From positions 1 through 5,752 of the forward strand of contig JBBRTW010000457.1 in the NCBI GenBank assembly GCA_038244055.1: a DNA stretch of 5,752 nucleotides. The letters run 5' to 3'. The notes under the pieces are model-generated. The model was not told the origin of the DNA, ran no database searches, and was given only the letters and a program-made list of their open reading frames with translations. Below are positions 1 through 5,145 of the stretch, in pieces (within the stretch, counting starts at the first letter, position 1; each line of letters starts with the position of its first letter). Both the position numbers and the translations under genes were made by a program. Source of the stretch: DASPKW01 sp038244055. Its GTDB lineage: Bacteria; Planctomycetota; Phycisphaerae; Tepidisphaerales; Tepidisphaeraceae.

Positions 1-383
1 CCGACCGCGACATGGGCGACCGGAAACACGATCATGAGCCAGGGCGCGCCCCTCTGCGTGAATGCCATCGAATACCAGAACACGAGGAATCCATCCCATG
101 CCACGCAGAAGAACGCGAGGAAAATGTAGATGAACCGGAACCAGCGCCAGGTGAGGGTGAGCGTCCCGGCGAACTCCTCGACGCGAATGCGCGTCTGCGC
201 GGGCAGGGGCTTGATGGCCGACGGCCCGCGCACGCCGGCGCGGGGGCCTTGGCGCTGCTCGGCGCTGAGGAAGGGTTTGATGTCGAAAATGGCGTTGCAC
301 CGCCGGCATTTGGCCAGAGTGGTGGCGAGATTCACATCCTCGGCCGGGACGGCGCTGCCGCAGGTGGGGCAGTGGAGTTGCAT
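1..383 (-). CDS. Zinc-ribbon membrane protein, partial (C-terminus beyond left edge)
   Basis: The frame opens with ATG at 383 and runs off the left edge after 127 codons. Residues 5-29 form a zinc ribbon with two knuckles, CPTCGS (C5, C8) and CRRC (C26, C29), which should bind one zinc. A charged, proline-containing linker (about 38-75) leads to a hydrophobic segment (about 82-104, starting RWFRFIYIFLAFFC) and the start of a second one (about 113-127). The protein is therefore probably a membrane protein with a cytoplasmic N-terminal finger. Similar ribbon-plus-two-helix proteins are, from memory, common and uncharacterised in planctomycetes. No Shine-Dalgarno precedes the ATG. A weak promoter-like pair (TTGCCC, 16 nt, TATCCT) would place transcription start close to the A of the ATG, so leaderless translation is possible. 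Substrate and role are unknown. Confidence 0.8.
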   Translation of the reverse strand, partial: MQLHCPTCGSAVPAEDVNLATTLAKCRRCNAIFDIKPFLSAEQRQGPRAGVRGPSAIKPLPAQTRIRVEEFAGTLTLTWRWFRFIYIFLAFFCVAWDGFLVFWYSMAFTQRGAPWLMIVFPVAHVAV

Positions 384-451
384 GGGAATAGGATAACGGG
401 TGTGGAGATGGGGGCAAATGTCGAGGTATCATAAGGGTCGAGGTGGTGGAT
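384..451. promoter_or_regulatory. Divergent promoter spacer between zinc-ribbon and DUF4058 genes
   Basis: This 68-bp gap must hold the promoters of two divergent genes, unless transcription starts inside them. Toward the left, TTGCCC and TATCCT lie 16 nt apart on the minus strand, with TATCCT at 395-390, about 7 nt before the ATG. Toward the right, TATCAT at 427-432 is a fair -10 hexamer but lacks a convincing -35. AGGTGG at 441-446, just before the ATG at 452, can serve as a Shine-Dalgarno for the DUF4058 gene. All of this is by eye. Confidence 0.3.
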
Positions 452-1222
452 ATGGCAAGTCAATTTCCGGGAGTCGATCCGTTTCTTGAAGGGCAGGGTA
501 TCTGGCATGATTTCCATCTTGGTTTCATTGCATGTTGGCGTGAACTGTTGATGCGCTGGCTGCCGCGGGAATATGTGGCGCGGCTGGAGCGACGAGTCTA
601 TCTCGATCGGGGCAGCGCCTATGAATTGGCGCCGCGAAGTTCGAATAAGCCTCCTGCCCAAGGCTCCAGAGTGCGAGCGTCGCAATCGATTGACGGCGGA
701 CCGATTGCGCTCGACCCCAGGATTATCCCTCATATCATGGGCGATCCGCTCCGCGAGGGCTACATTGAAATATTGCGCAAATCGGATGAGGGCCTGATCG
801 CGGTGCTGGAGCTATTGTCCCCCACGAATAAGCGCGGCGTCGGGCGGGGCGAGTATCTCGTCAAGCGGGATGAATTGCTCCATCAGCCGGTGCATCTGGT
901 GGAGGTGGATTTGTTGATGCGCGGCACGCGGATGCCTCTCCGCCAGTCGCTGCCGGATGGGCATTATTTTGCCATGATCTCGCGCGCCGATCGCCGGCCA
1001 GACTGCGAGGTTTACTCATGGACTATTCGCGATCCGCTTCCGGTCATTCCCATTCCGCTGGAGACGCCTGATGGGGATGTGGCGATCGACTTGCAGGAAG
1101 TGTTTAACGTAACCTTCGAGCGCGGGCCCTACGATCAACTGGTCAAATATCACAAGCCGGTGGGGTTGCCGGTCGCTGAAGACCTGCAAAATTGGATCGA
1201 TGCGCAACTCGCTCCCCGCTGA
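452..1222 (+). CDS. DUF4058 family protein
   Basis: The 256-residue protein matches DUF4058, a family of unknown function that I associate mainly with planctomycetes and cyanobacteria. Family hallmarks seen are the N-terminal FPGVDPFLE (5-13), WHDFH near 18-22, LPREYVARLE (37-46), GYIEI (103-107), VLELLSPTNKRGVGRGEY (118-135), HLVEVDLL (148-155), YFAMISRADRRP (172-183) and the tail PLPVIPIPLETPD (195-207). Length is close to that of other members. GTG codons at 443 and 446 are in frame, but the ATG at 452 places FPGVDPFLE near residue 5 as in the family and has AGGTGG upstream. It is soluble, with no signal peptide or membrane helix. It stands alone on the plus strand and converges with the methyltransferase gene across 18 bp. 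The E-x-LSP-x-NK segment resembles the core of Uma2-type PD-(D/E)XK nucleases, but that is inference. Confidence 0.92.
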   Translation: MASQFPGVDPFLEGQGIWHDFHLGFIACWRELLMRWLPREYVARLERRVYLDRGSAYELAPRSSNKPPAQGSRVRASQSIDGGPIALDPRIIPHIMGDPLREGYIEILRKSDEGLIAVLELLSPTNKRGVGRGEYLVKRDELLHQPVHLVEVDLLMRGTRMPLRQSLPDGHYFAMISRADRRPDCEVYSWTIRDPLPVIPIPLETPDGDVAIDLQEVFNVTFERGPYDQLVKYHKPVGLPVAEDLQNWIDAQLAPR

Positions 1223-1240
1223 ACTCGCGCCGCGATAAAA

Positions 1241-2107
1241 TCATGCTGGCGGGGCTTCGGCGGGCGCGGCTGCCGGCTTTTTCACCGTGATCTGCAAATG
1301 CCCCGCCCGCGCGGCCGCCAGGGGATCGCGGGCCAGTTCCTCTTCCAGCCGAATCAGGCGATCCACCGCTCCCCCGAATTCGAAGAGCTTTTTGTTCTGC
1401 CGCACCGGCAGGATCGTTTTGCCGATCAGGTCGAGCACTTCGAAGCCGGCCTTCTCGAACAGCTTCCGCAGATGCTTGGGGGAGAATGTTGTCGTCTCGA
1501 ATTGCTCGCTCGGGTCGGCCGTCAGCCAGTGGGTCCGGCCGGTGGAGACGAACTCTTCCAGGGCATCGAGGTTGCCTCGGTCGATGAAGTGGTCGATGGC
1601 GGCCAGCTTGTTGTCGGCCGTTGCGATGACGATTCCGCCCGGCCGGCAGACGCGGAACATTTCACGCACCGCCCGGCCGGGATCGGAGCAGATCGAAAGC
1701 GGATCGCCCATCGCGACCGTCAGGCCGAAGGTGGCGCTGGGAAGCGCGGCCAGATCGATGATATCGGCCGCAAGCAGTGTCGCCTTCTTCGCCTTGGCTT
1801 CTCCCATTTCTTCGGTCTTGCGGCGGGTTTGCTCGACCATTGCGGCCGCGTTATCGACGAATGTGGTGGCCAGGCCGGTCTTGAGGAATTTCAGCCCCCA
1901 CTTGCCGGTGCCGCAGCCGAGGTCGAGGCAGGGGATGGAAAGATCGCGCGGGATGTGCGGCTTGATGGCCCGCCAGGTGATCTCATCGTGGAAGGCCCAG
2001 TACGGGTCTTCGTAAATCGCATCGTACTGGCGGGCGACGCGATCGTGATATCGGCGCGAAGCATCGGCCGGGGCGCGGTGATCGGAAGAATGACGGGGGC
2101 GGGCCAT
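1241..2107 (-). CDS. Class I SAM-dependent methyltransferase
   Basis: The 288-residue product carries a Rossmann-type methyltransferase domain (about residues 20-230). Motif I is LDLGCGTGKWG (61-71), the glycine loop that binds S-adenosylmethionine. An acidic residue after strand 2 (TFVD, D85) should contact the ribose, AADIIDL (113-119) is the motif III region, AMGDPLSIC (132-140) is motif IV, and FRVCRPGG (151-158) is the usual post-motif loop. The N-terminus has the RYHDRVARQYDAIY pattern (19-32) seen in UbiE/Methyltransf_11-like enzymes. A C-terminal extension ends in an Ala/Pro-rich tail (279-288). The acceptor substrate cannot be read from the sequence. The ATG at 2107 is the natural start; no Shine-Dalgarno is visible, only CTCCC-type pyrimidine sequence. 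The repeat-filled spacer 2108-2319 lies directly upstream and presumably carries its promoter, if it is not read through from murD. Confidence 0.9.
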   Translation of the reverse strand: MARPRHSSDHRAPADASRRYHDRVARQYDAIYEDPYWAFHDEITWRAIKPHIPRDLSIPCLDLGCGTGKWGLKFLKTGLATTFVDNAAAMVEQTRRKTEEMGEAKAKKATLLAADIIDLAALPSATFGLTVAMGDPLSICSDPGRAVREMFRVCRPGGIVIATADNKLAAIDHFIDRGNLDALEEFVSTGRTHWLTADPSEQFETTTFSPKHLRKLFEKAGFEVLDLIGKTILPVRQNKKLFEFGGAVDRLIRLEEELARDPLAAARAGHLQITVKKPAAAPAEAPPA

Positions 2108-2125
2108 GGAGGGAGGATAAAAGAA

Positions 2126-2287
2126 ATTGAGGGTGGAGGGTAGAGGGTTGAGGGCAGAAGGCAGAAGGCAGAAGGCAGAAGGCAGAAGGCAGAAGGCAGA
2201 AGGCAGAAGGCAGATTCATTTGCGTCGCGGAACTATCTTTTTCAATTTTCAACCCTCTACCCTCTATCCTCAACCCTCAACCCTCAA
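2126..2287. repeat. Composite heptanucleotide repeat element with complementary arms
   Basis: On the plus strand four heptamers of the form GNNGAGG (2126-2153, the first being ATTGAGG) run in unbroken phase into eight exact GCAGAAG heptamers (2154-2209) and a partial ninth (to 2214). After 24 unrelated bases, seven further heptamers follow (2239-2287): TTTTCAA twice, CCCTCTA twice, TCCTCAA once, CCCTCAA twice. The last set is largely complementary to the first, so the two arms can pair imperfectly around the GCAGAAG run. The element fills the gap between murD and the methyltransferase gene. Heptamer repeats of the CTTCTGC type are, from memory, common between planctomycete genes. They recall the STRR heptamers of heterocystous cyanobacteria. 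In the murD transcript the element could form a large hairpin and act as a transcription boundary; that is inference. Confidence 0.9.
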
Positions 2288-2290
2288 TTC

Positions 2291-2317
2291 CTCTTCGTGC
2301 CTTTAGTGTCCTTCGTG
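2291..2317. repeat. Three tandem nonamers (CACGAAGGA type) abutting the murD stop
   Basis: Read on the minus strand the units are CACGAAGGA, CACTAAAGG and CACGAAGAG, three nonamers in exact phase starting three bases after the murD TGA. The CACGAAGGA phrase is, from memory, a dispersed intergenic repeat of planctomycetes and related phyla. It is often mis-annotated as protein ending in NHEGHEG or, on the other strand, FVSFVV. I regard it as non-coding. Confidence 0.75.
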
Positions 2318-2319
2318 GT

Positions 2320-3636
2320 TCAATCTCCGCGCACGAGCTTCGTAAACAACTCGCCTCGTTCTTCGAAGTTGGCGAAGCGGTCGTAGGATTTGCAGCCGGT
2401 GGAGAGGAGGATGATGTCGCCGGGGGCTGCGAGGCGTTTGGCTTGTTTTACGGCGGCGGCAAGGTCTTCGCAGAGGGTAGCGGGGGCGGGATGGGCGGCG
2501 GGCGATCGGGCGATTCCGGCCGCGATTTCCGGGCCTTTTTCGCCGATGCAGAAAATGGCTTTGGCGCGGGCGGCCAGGGCGTTGCACATGGCCTGGATGG
2601 GGTGATCTTTCAGCCGGCCGCCGACGATCTGGATGACGGTCCTGGGCGGGAAAGCTTCGAGGGCGGCGACGGCGGCCTCGGGGATGGTGGCGATGGAATC
2701 GTTGTAATAGCGGATGCCGTGGGCCTCATGCACGAGTTCGAGGCGATGGGGCAGCGCATGAAACCCCGCGAGCGCCGGGCGGGCGTCCTGGAGCGTGCAG
2801 CCGAGGCAACTGGCGGCCGAGAACGCGGCCTGGGCGTTGAACTGATTATGCGCGCCGGCCAGCGTGAGGTCGAACGCGGACTGTTCATCGCCGCCGAACC
2901 ATTTGACCTGGGCGCGGGTGTGCCGGGCGAACTCGCGCGAGGCGGGGCAGGCCTGGTTCAAGATGGCGAAGTCGGCCGGGGTTTGACTCTCGATGATGAG
3001 GCGCTTGGCGGCGATGTAGGCTTCGATGGAGCCGTGCCATTCGACATGATCGCGCGCCACCATCGTCACCACCGCGACATGGGGCGACCACTTGGCGGCG
3101 CGCAGGTGCTCGAGCATGAAGCTCGAAAGTTCCAGTACCACCGGATCATCCGCGCCGATGCGCGGGAGGTCTTCGAGGAGCGATTTGCCGAGGTTGCCGC
3201 CGACCCAGGTATTGGTGGGGAATCGGCGCTTGAGAATGGCCGCCAGCATGGCGGTGGTGGTGCTCTTGCCCTTGGTGCCGGTGACGGCCAGGACATTCCT
3301 CGACGGGCAGCGCTCGATGAAGAGTCGGATTTCGGTGGTGATCGGAATCCCGGCCGTGCGGGCCCCGGCGAGATATTGATTCGTCAGCGGCACGGCCGGC
3401 GAAGCGACGATCAGATCGGCGGAGGTGAAATCGTCGACGCGATGCTCGCCGAGGCGGTATTCGATCGGCAGGCCGGTGAGTTGTTCGAGCGAATCTTCCA
3501 GCTTCTCGCGGGATGCTTGATCGGTGACCAGCACCTTGGCACCCTGGCCGATCAGCCATTTCGCCACGGCAATTCCGCCGCCGAAATGGCCCAGGCCCAT
3601 GACGGTGACGCGCTGGTTTGCGAGGGGGGGAGGCAT
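2320..3636 (-). CDS. murD: UDP-N-acetylmuramoyl-L-alanine--glutamate ligase (MurD-type)
   Basis: This 438-residue Mur ligase adds glutamate to UDP-MurNAc-L-Ala in the cytoplasm, using ATP, in peptidoglycan precursor synthesis. Three domains are visible: a Rossmann UDP-binding domain (GLGHFGGG, 14-21), the central ATPase with P-loop VTGTKGKSTTTAM (118-130), LELSSFMLE (168-176) and HNQFNAQAA (263-271), and a C-terminal domain with HRLE (297-300), YNDSIATIPE (311-320), GGRLK (339-343) and the tail LSTGCKSYDRFANFEERG (411-428). Length is normal. The frame extends 78 codons further upstream, but that part is a proline-rich stretch overlapping the DUF3303 gene, so ATG 3636, just before strand 1 (RVTVMGLG), is chosen; no clear Shine-Dalgarno precedes it. 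GTKGKST and NDSIAT differ from GSNGKST and NDSKAT as I recall them in E. coli MurD and resemble Xanthomonas MurD2, so L-Glu specificity cannot be excluded. No other cell-wall gene is adjacent. The 169-bp gap to DUF3303 (3637-3805) shows no gene or clear promoter. Confidence 0.93.
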   Translation of the reverse strand: MPPPLANQRVTVMGLGHFGGGIAVAKWLIGQGAKVLVTDQASREKLEDSLEQLTGLPIEYRLGEHRVDDFTSADLIVASPAVPLTNQYLAGARTAGIPITTEIRLFIERCPSRNVLAVTGTKGKSTTTAMLAAILKRRFPTNTWVGGNLGKSLLEDLPRIGADDPVVLELSSFMLEHLRAAKWSPHVAVVTMVARDHVEWHGSIEAYIAAKRLIIESQTPADFAILNQACPASREFARHTRAQVKWFGGDEQSAFDLTLAGAHNQFNAQAAFSAASCLGCTLQDARPALAGFHALPHRLELVHEAHGIRYYNDSIATIPEAAVAALEAFPPRTVIQIVGGRLKDHPIQAMCNALAARAKAIFCIGEKGPEIAAGIARSPAAHPAPATLCEDLAAAVKQAKRLAAPGDIILLSTGCKSYDRFANFEERGELFTKLVRGD

Positions 3637-3805
3637 GGGAGGTGAATGGTAATGCGCGAGAAAATGATTGTCATTGTGCAGGCTGGGCGGCGGAGAAAGT
3701 GGCGTCGGGGGTGGAGAGGGTTCGGCCGACCCGGGCGGTGGCGGCGGTGAGGAAGGAAAACGGATTGGAACTCCGTACGTTCGCGATCGAGGGCGATGAC
3801 GGTGA

Positions 3806-4120
3806 TCATTTTCCCTTGAGCCCATCGCGCCACTTGATGACTTCCAATTCGCCGCGGACGGCTTCTTCAACGGGGATGACCGGATGCACTTCGAATACGA
3901 ACGAAGGCAGCATCGAGCAGAATTTGTGGATGGTGACCGGGTCGTCGCATTCCATCAGCATATGCCCGCCCCATTCGCCGACGCGGATGACGAAGAAGTC
4001 GATCTTGAAATTGGCCGGGGCTTTCCACTGGCCGAACACTTCGAGGATTCGCTTCTGGGCATTCTCGTATTCGATGGGCGAGCCCTGGGGGCGTTCGAAC
4101 CAACTGATGATGTATTTCAT
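3806..4120 (-). CDS. DUF3303 domain-containing protein
   Basis: The 104-residue product fits DUF3303, a family of small ferredoxin-fold-like proteins of unknown function. It begins with the characteristic MKYIISW strand (1-7) and has FGQWKAPANFKI (29-40), GEWGGHMLMECDD (48-60) and the tail FVFEVHPVIPVEEAV (74-88), all in the family order. It is soluble, and no catalytic residues can be assigned. An in-frame ATG at 4183 would add 21 residues, but ATG 4120 is preceded by AAGAAGGAT at good spacing and starts exactly at the family's first strand. It lies upstream of murD on the same strand, 169 bp away, so co-transcription is possible but not evident. A weak promoter-like pair (TTGCAT, 17 nt, AATCAT) is seen on the minus strand between about 4181 and 4153. 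Confidence 0.85.
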   Translation of the reverse strand: MKYIISWFERPQGSPIEYENAQKRILEVFGQWKAPANFKIDFFVIRVGEWGGHMLMECDDPVTIHKFCSMLPSFVFEVHPVIPVEEAVRGELEVIKWRDGLKGK

Positions 4121-4231
4121 GGGGATCCTTCTTGAAAGAGTTAAGGTTCCCTGGATGATTGCGGTTTGGGCGGGATAATGCAAATTGGCCGAGTGCTCCG
4201 CATCTGCGGGGGCGATGTTGGCTCGGAGCGC

Positions 4232-4345
4232 CTATGTCATCAGGCCCAGCGAGCGAAGCAGGCAGCGTTCAACTTCGCTCATCAGAGCGAGGCTGATCGT
4301 GCCGGCGAGGGGGCCGTGGTTGAGCCGCGATTTGAGGAGGTGCAG
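4232..4345 (-). pseudogene. Possible detached C-terminus of the 4346-4525 gene (in-frame after TGA)
   Basis: Immediately after the TGA at 4348-4346 the same frame stays open for 37 codons to a TAG at 4234-4232. The product reads LHLLKSRLNHGPLAG then TISLALMSEVERCLLRSLGLMT, which looks like a natural helical C-terminus rather than random high-GC translation. By hand count, G+C by codon position is about 25/37, 16/37 and 30/37 for positions 1, 2 and 3, the usual low-middle, high-third pattern of coding DNA in a GC-rich genome. The only in-frame ATGs leave 16 residues or fewer, so it is not a free-standing gene. A CGA-to-TGA nonsense change, or UGA readthrough (UGA followed by C), would explain it; chance is also possible. 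Confidence 0.4.
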
Positions 4346-4525
4346 TCATGCCGGTGAGGGCGCTTGCGTCTCTGGCACGGCTTGCGCGGGCGCTGCGAGC
4401 GCGGCCTGTGCGGCGGCCGCCTGCTGTTCCCGGTCGCGCTGCAAGTCCGCCCGCGTCGGCCGATAGCCGCGATGGCGGCCCTTGCCCCGTTCGCGGCAGA
4501 GGCGTTGCCGTTCGGCGGCGGTCAT
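4346..4525 (-). CDS. Small basic protein with AERQRLCRERG motif, possibly truncated
   Basis: This 59-residue product starts at ATG 4525, preceded by AAAGGA at proper distance (AAAGGACACGCC then ATG). The N-terminal half is strongly basic, MTAAERQRLCRERGKG followed by RHRGYRPTRADLQRDRE, and the rest is an Ala/Gln/Pro-rich tail. The MT-x-AERQR-x-RER start is one I recall from small uncharacterised proteins, often in prophage-like or accessory regions; no function can be given. The frame is open farther upstream to 4975, but that part translates the 21-bp repeat array and a candidate terminator and changes frame within the repeats, so it is not coding. A perfect 7-bp inverted repeat lies 24 bp before the start and may be its operator. 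The frame continues past its TGA into a coding-like stretch, so the gene may be a nonsense-truncated form of a protein of about 97 residues. Confidence 0.55.
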   Translation of the reverse strand: MTAAERQRLCRERGKGRHRGYRPTRADLQRDREQQAAAAQAALAAPAQAVPETQAPSPA

Positions 4526-4548
4526 GGCGTGTCCTTTAACGCGCGGTT

Positions 4549-4564
4549 GAAAACTGAAGTTTTC
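4549..4564. promoter_or_regulatory. Operator-like palindrome GAAAACT-GA-AGTTTTC
   Basis: Two perfect 7-bp arms (4549-4555 and 4558-4564) are separated by two bases, 23 bases upstream of the ATG at 4525. The element is AT-rich in a GC-rich surrounding and is near-symmetric as DNA, as expected for a dimeric repressor site. As RNA the 2-nt loop is too tight for the full stem, which favours a DNA role. No regulator gene is recognised in the window. Confidence 0.4.
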
Positions 4565-4600
4565 CATCCCCTTTTCATCGGCCGCCGCCCCGCCGGCATG

Positions 4601-4630
4601 AAAAAAAGACCCGCGCTGACTGACCGGGCC
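4601..4630 (-). terminator. Candidate rho-independent terminator (minus strand)
   Basis: On the minus strand GGCCCG (4630-4625) can pair with CGGGTC (4613-4608) through six pairs, one of them G-U, around an 11-nt loop. Seven T residues follow directly (4607-4601). It would end transcripts coming from the 5547-to-4917 gene pair and separate them from the small gene at 4525. The stem is short and the loop is large, so strength is uncertain. Confidence 0.45.
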
Positions 4631-4636
4631 GCCAGG

Positions 4637-4669
4637 CGCGATAAAACCCGCCCGCATCCCATTATCGCG
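4637..4669. repeat. Inverted repeat CGCGATAA / TTATCGCG
   Basis: Perfect 8-bp arms (4637-4644 and 4662-4669) flank a 17-nt spacer rich in C on the plus strand. It sits between the 21-bp array and the candidate terminator. It may be a hairpin in the transcript or a pair of half-sites; there is no clear sign which. Confidence 0.4.
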
Positions 4670-4737
4670 GGGCCGGGCATGGAATTTAGGGGCTCGGATG
4701 CGCCGCAGACGCCATTTTCCACGTTTCGCGAGCCTGA

Positions 4738-4906
4738 TTTCGTGACGCGCAGCCGGGGTTTCGTGACGCGCAGCCGGGCTTTCGTGACGCGCAACTGAGG
4801 TTTCGTGACGCGCAGTCGAGGTTTCGTGACGCGCAAGGCTGGTTTTGCTCCGCCGCCCTCGCGGTTTCGTGACGCGCAGCCGAGGTTTCGTGACGCGCAA
4901 GACCGC
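4738..4906. repeat. 21-bp tandem array with invariant 14-bp core
   Basis: Seven copies of TTTCGTGACGCGCA start at 4738, 4759, 4780, 4801, 4822, 4865 and 4886. Spacing is exactly 21 bp, except for one degenerate 22-bp unit at 4843-4864. The 7 bases after each core vary (GCCGGGG, GCCGGGC, ACTGAGG, GTCGAGG, AGGCTGG, GCCGAGG, AGACCGC). A shortened relic (TTTCGCGAGCCTGA) may lie at 4724-4737. The core contains the odd palindrome CGT-G-ACG. The array starts 11 bp past the stop of the 4917-5132 gene and lies in the gene-free stretch 4526-4916. All cores are identical at every base, while the 22-bp unit breaks any reading frame, so selection or recent copying acts on the nucleic acid, not on a peptide. 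Function is unknown; the 21-bp period equals about two helical turns, as in iteron or operator arrays. Confidence 0.93.
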
Positions 4907-4916
4907 TTCTGCGCTG

Positions 4917-5132
4917 TCACGCGGGCTGCTTGGATATCGGCCCCAGAAGGGAAAGCCGGTAGGCCTCCAGCTCATCGTGGAACTCGCGGACGTAATCGAG
5001 CGGCCCTTCCGCCATCACGGCGAATAGCCGGGGATTCACGGGAAGGACCTCATCGCGCAGCGAAGCGAGGACGCGCTGCATGCGTTCGAGCTGTTCGAAG
5101 GTCTGTCGAAGATCCGATTCATTCTTGATCAC
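4917..5132 (-). CDS. Small conserved-looking helical protein of unknown function
   Basis: The GTG at 5132 gives 71 residues. It begins MIKNESDLRQTFEQLERMQ (1-19), continues through VLASLRDEVLPVNPRLF (21-37) and AEGPLDYVREFHDELEAY (41-58), and ends GPISKQPA. It is predicted to be mostly helical, with helices at about 5-29 and 45-63 joined by a proline turn; there is no membrane segment. I recall similar N/P-x-x-F-A-x-MAEGPLD proteins without a known function. GTG 5132 is preferred over TTG 5180 because GAGAGG stands 8 nt before it and the gene then begins 13 bp after the stop of the upstream gene instead of overlapping it. The tight spacing implies an operon with 5146-5547. A small-antitoxin-like size invites a toxin-antitoxin guess, but nothing in the partner supports it directly. 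Confidence 0.75.
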   Translation of the reverse strand: MIKNESDLRQTFEQLERMQRVLASLRDEVLPVNPRLFAVMAEGPLDYVREFHDELEAYRLSLLGPISKQPA

Positions 5133-5145
5133 GGACTCGGCCTCT

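Noticed and set aside
12..434. Plus-strand open frames over the left-edge gene
   Set aside because: The minus strand encodes a zinc ribbon and membrane helices; the plus-strand products are low-complexity.
1287..2143. Two long plus-strand open frames opposite the methyltransferase
   Set aside because: The minus strand has intact SAM-binding motifs over the whole length; the plus-strand frames show no recognisable domain and no Shine-Dalgarno.
1983..2273. Minus-strand 96-codon frame with LPSAFC repeats
   Set aside because: It is a translation of the CTTCTGC heptamers plus the methyltransferase N-terminus in another frame; a known type of spurious prediction.
2443..3645. Plus-strand 400-codon open frame antisense to murD
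   Set aside because: It translates to Gly/Ala/Arg/Asp-rich low-complexity sequence and lies wholly over a clear MurD, as expected for the complement of GC-rich coding DNA.
3637..3870. 78-residue N-terminal extension of MurD
   Set aside because: It is proline-rich, overlaps the DUF3303 gene, and MurD normally begins just before its first Rossmann strand, as ATG 3636 does.
4188..4226. Inverted repeat and nested CCGCA/TGCGG hairpin as a terminator
   Set aside because: Stems are only 5 to 7 bp and no T run follows on either strand.
4348..4539. Plus-strand 63-codon frame with a good GAGGAGG before its ATG
   Set aside because: The Shine-Dalgarno match is attractive, but the product is Arg/Ala/Pro-rich shadow sequence opposite a better-supported minus-strand gene.
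4738..4906. CRISPR array
   Set aside because: Repeat cores are 14 bp with 7-bp linkers, far shorter than CRISPR repeats and spacers, and no cas gene is present.
4526..4975. Long N-terminal extension of the small gene, with repeats such as ARHETPA and LRVTKPR
   Set aside because: It is a translation of the 21-bp array; the 22-bp unit changes the frame within the repeats while the DNA core stays identical, so no peptide is conserved.
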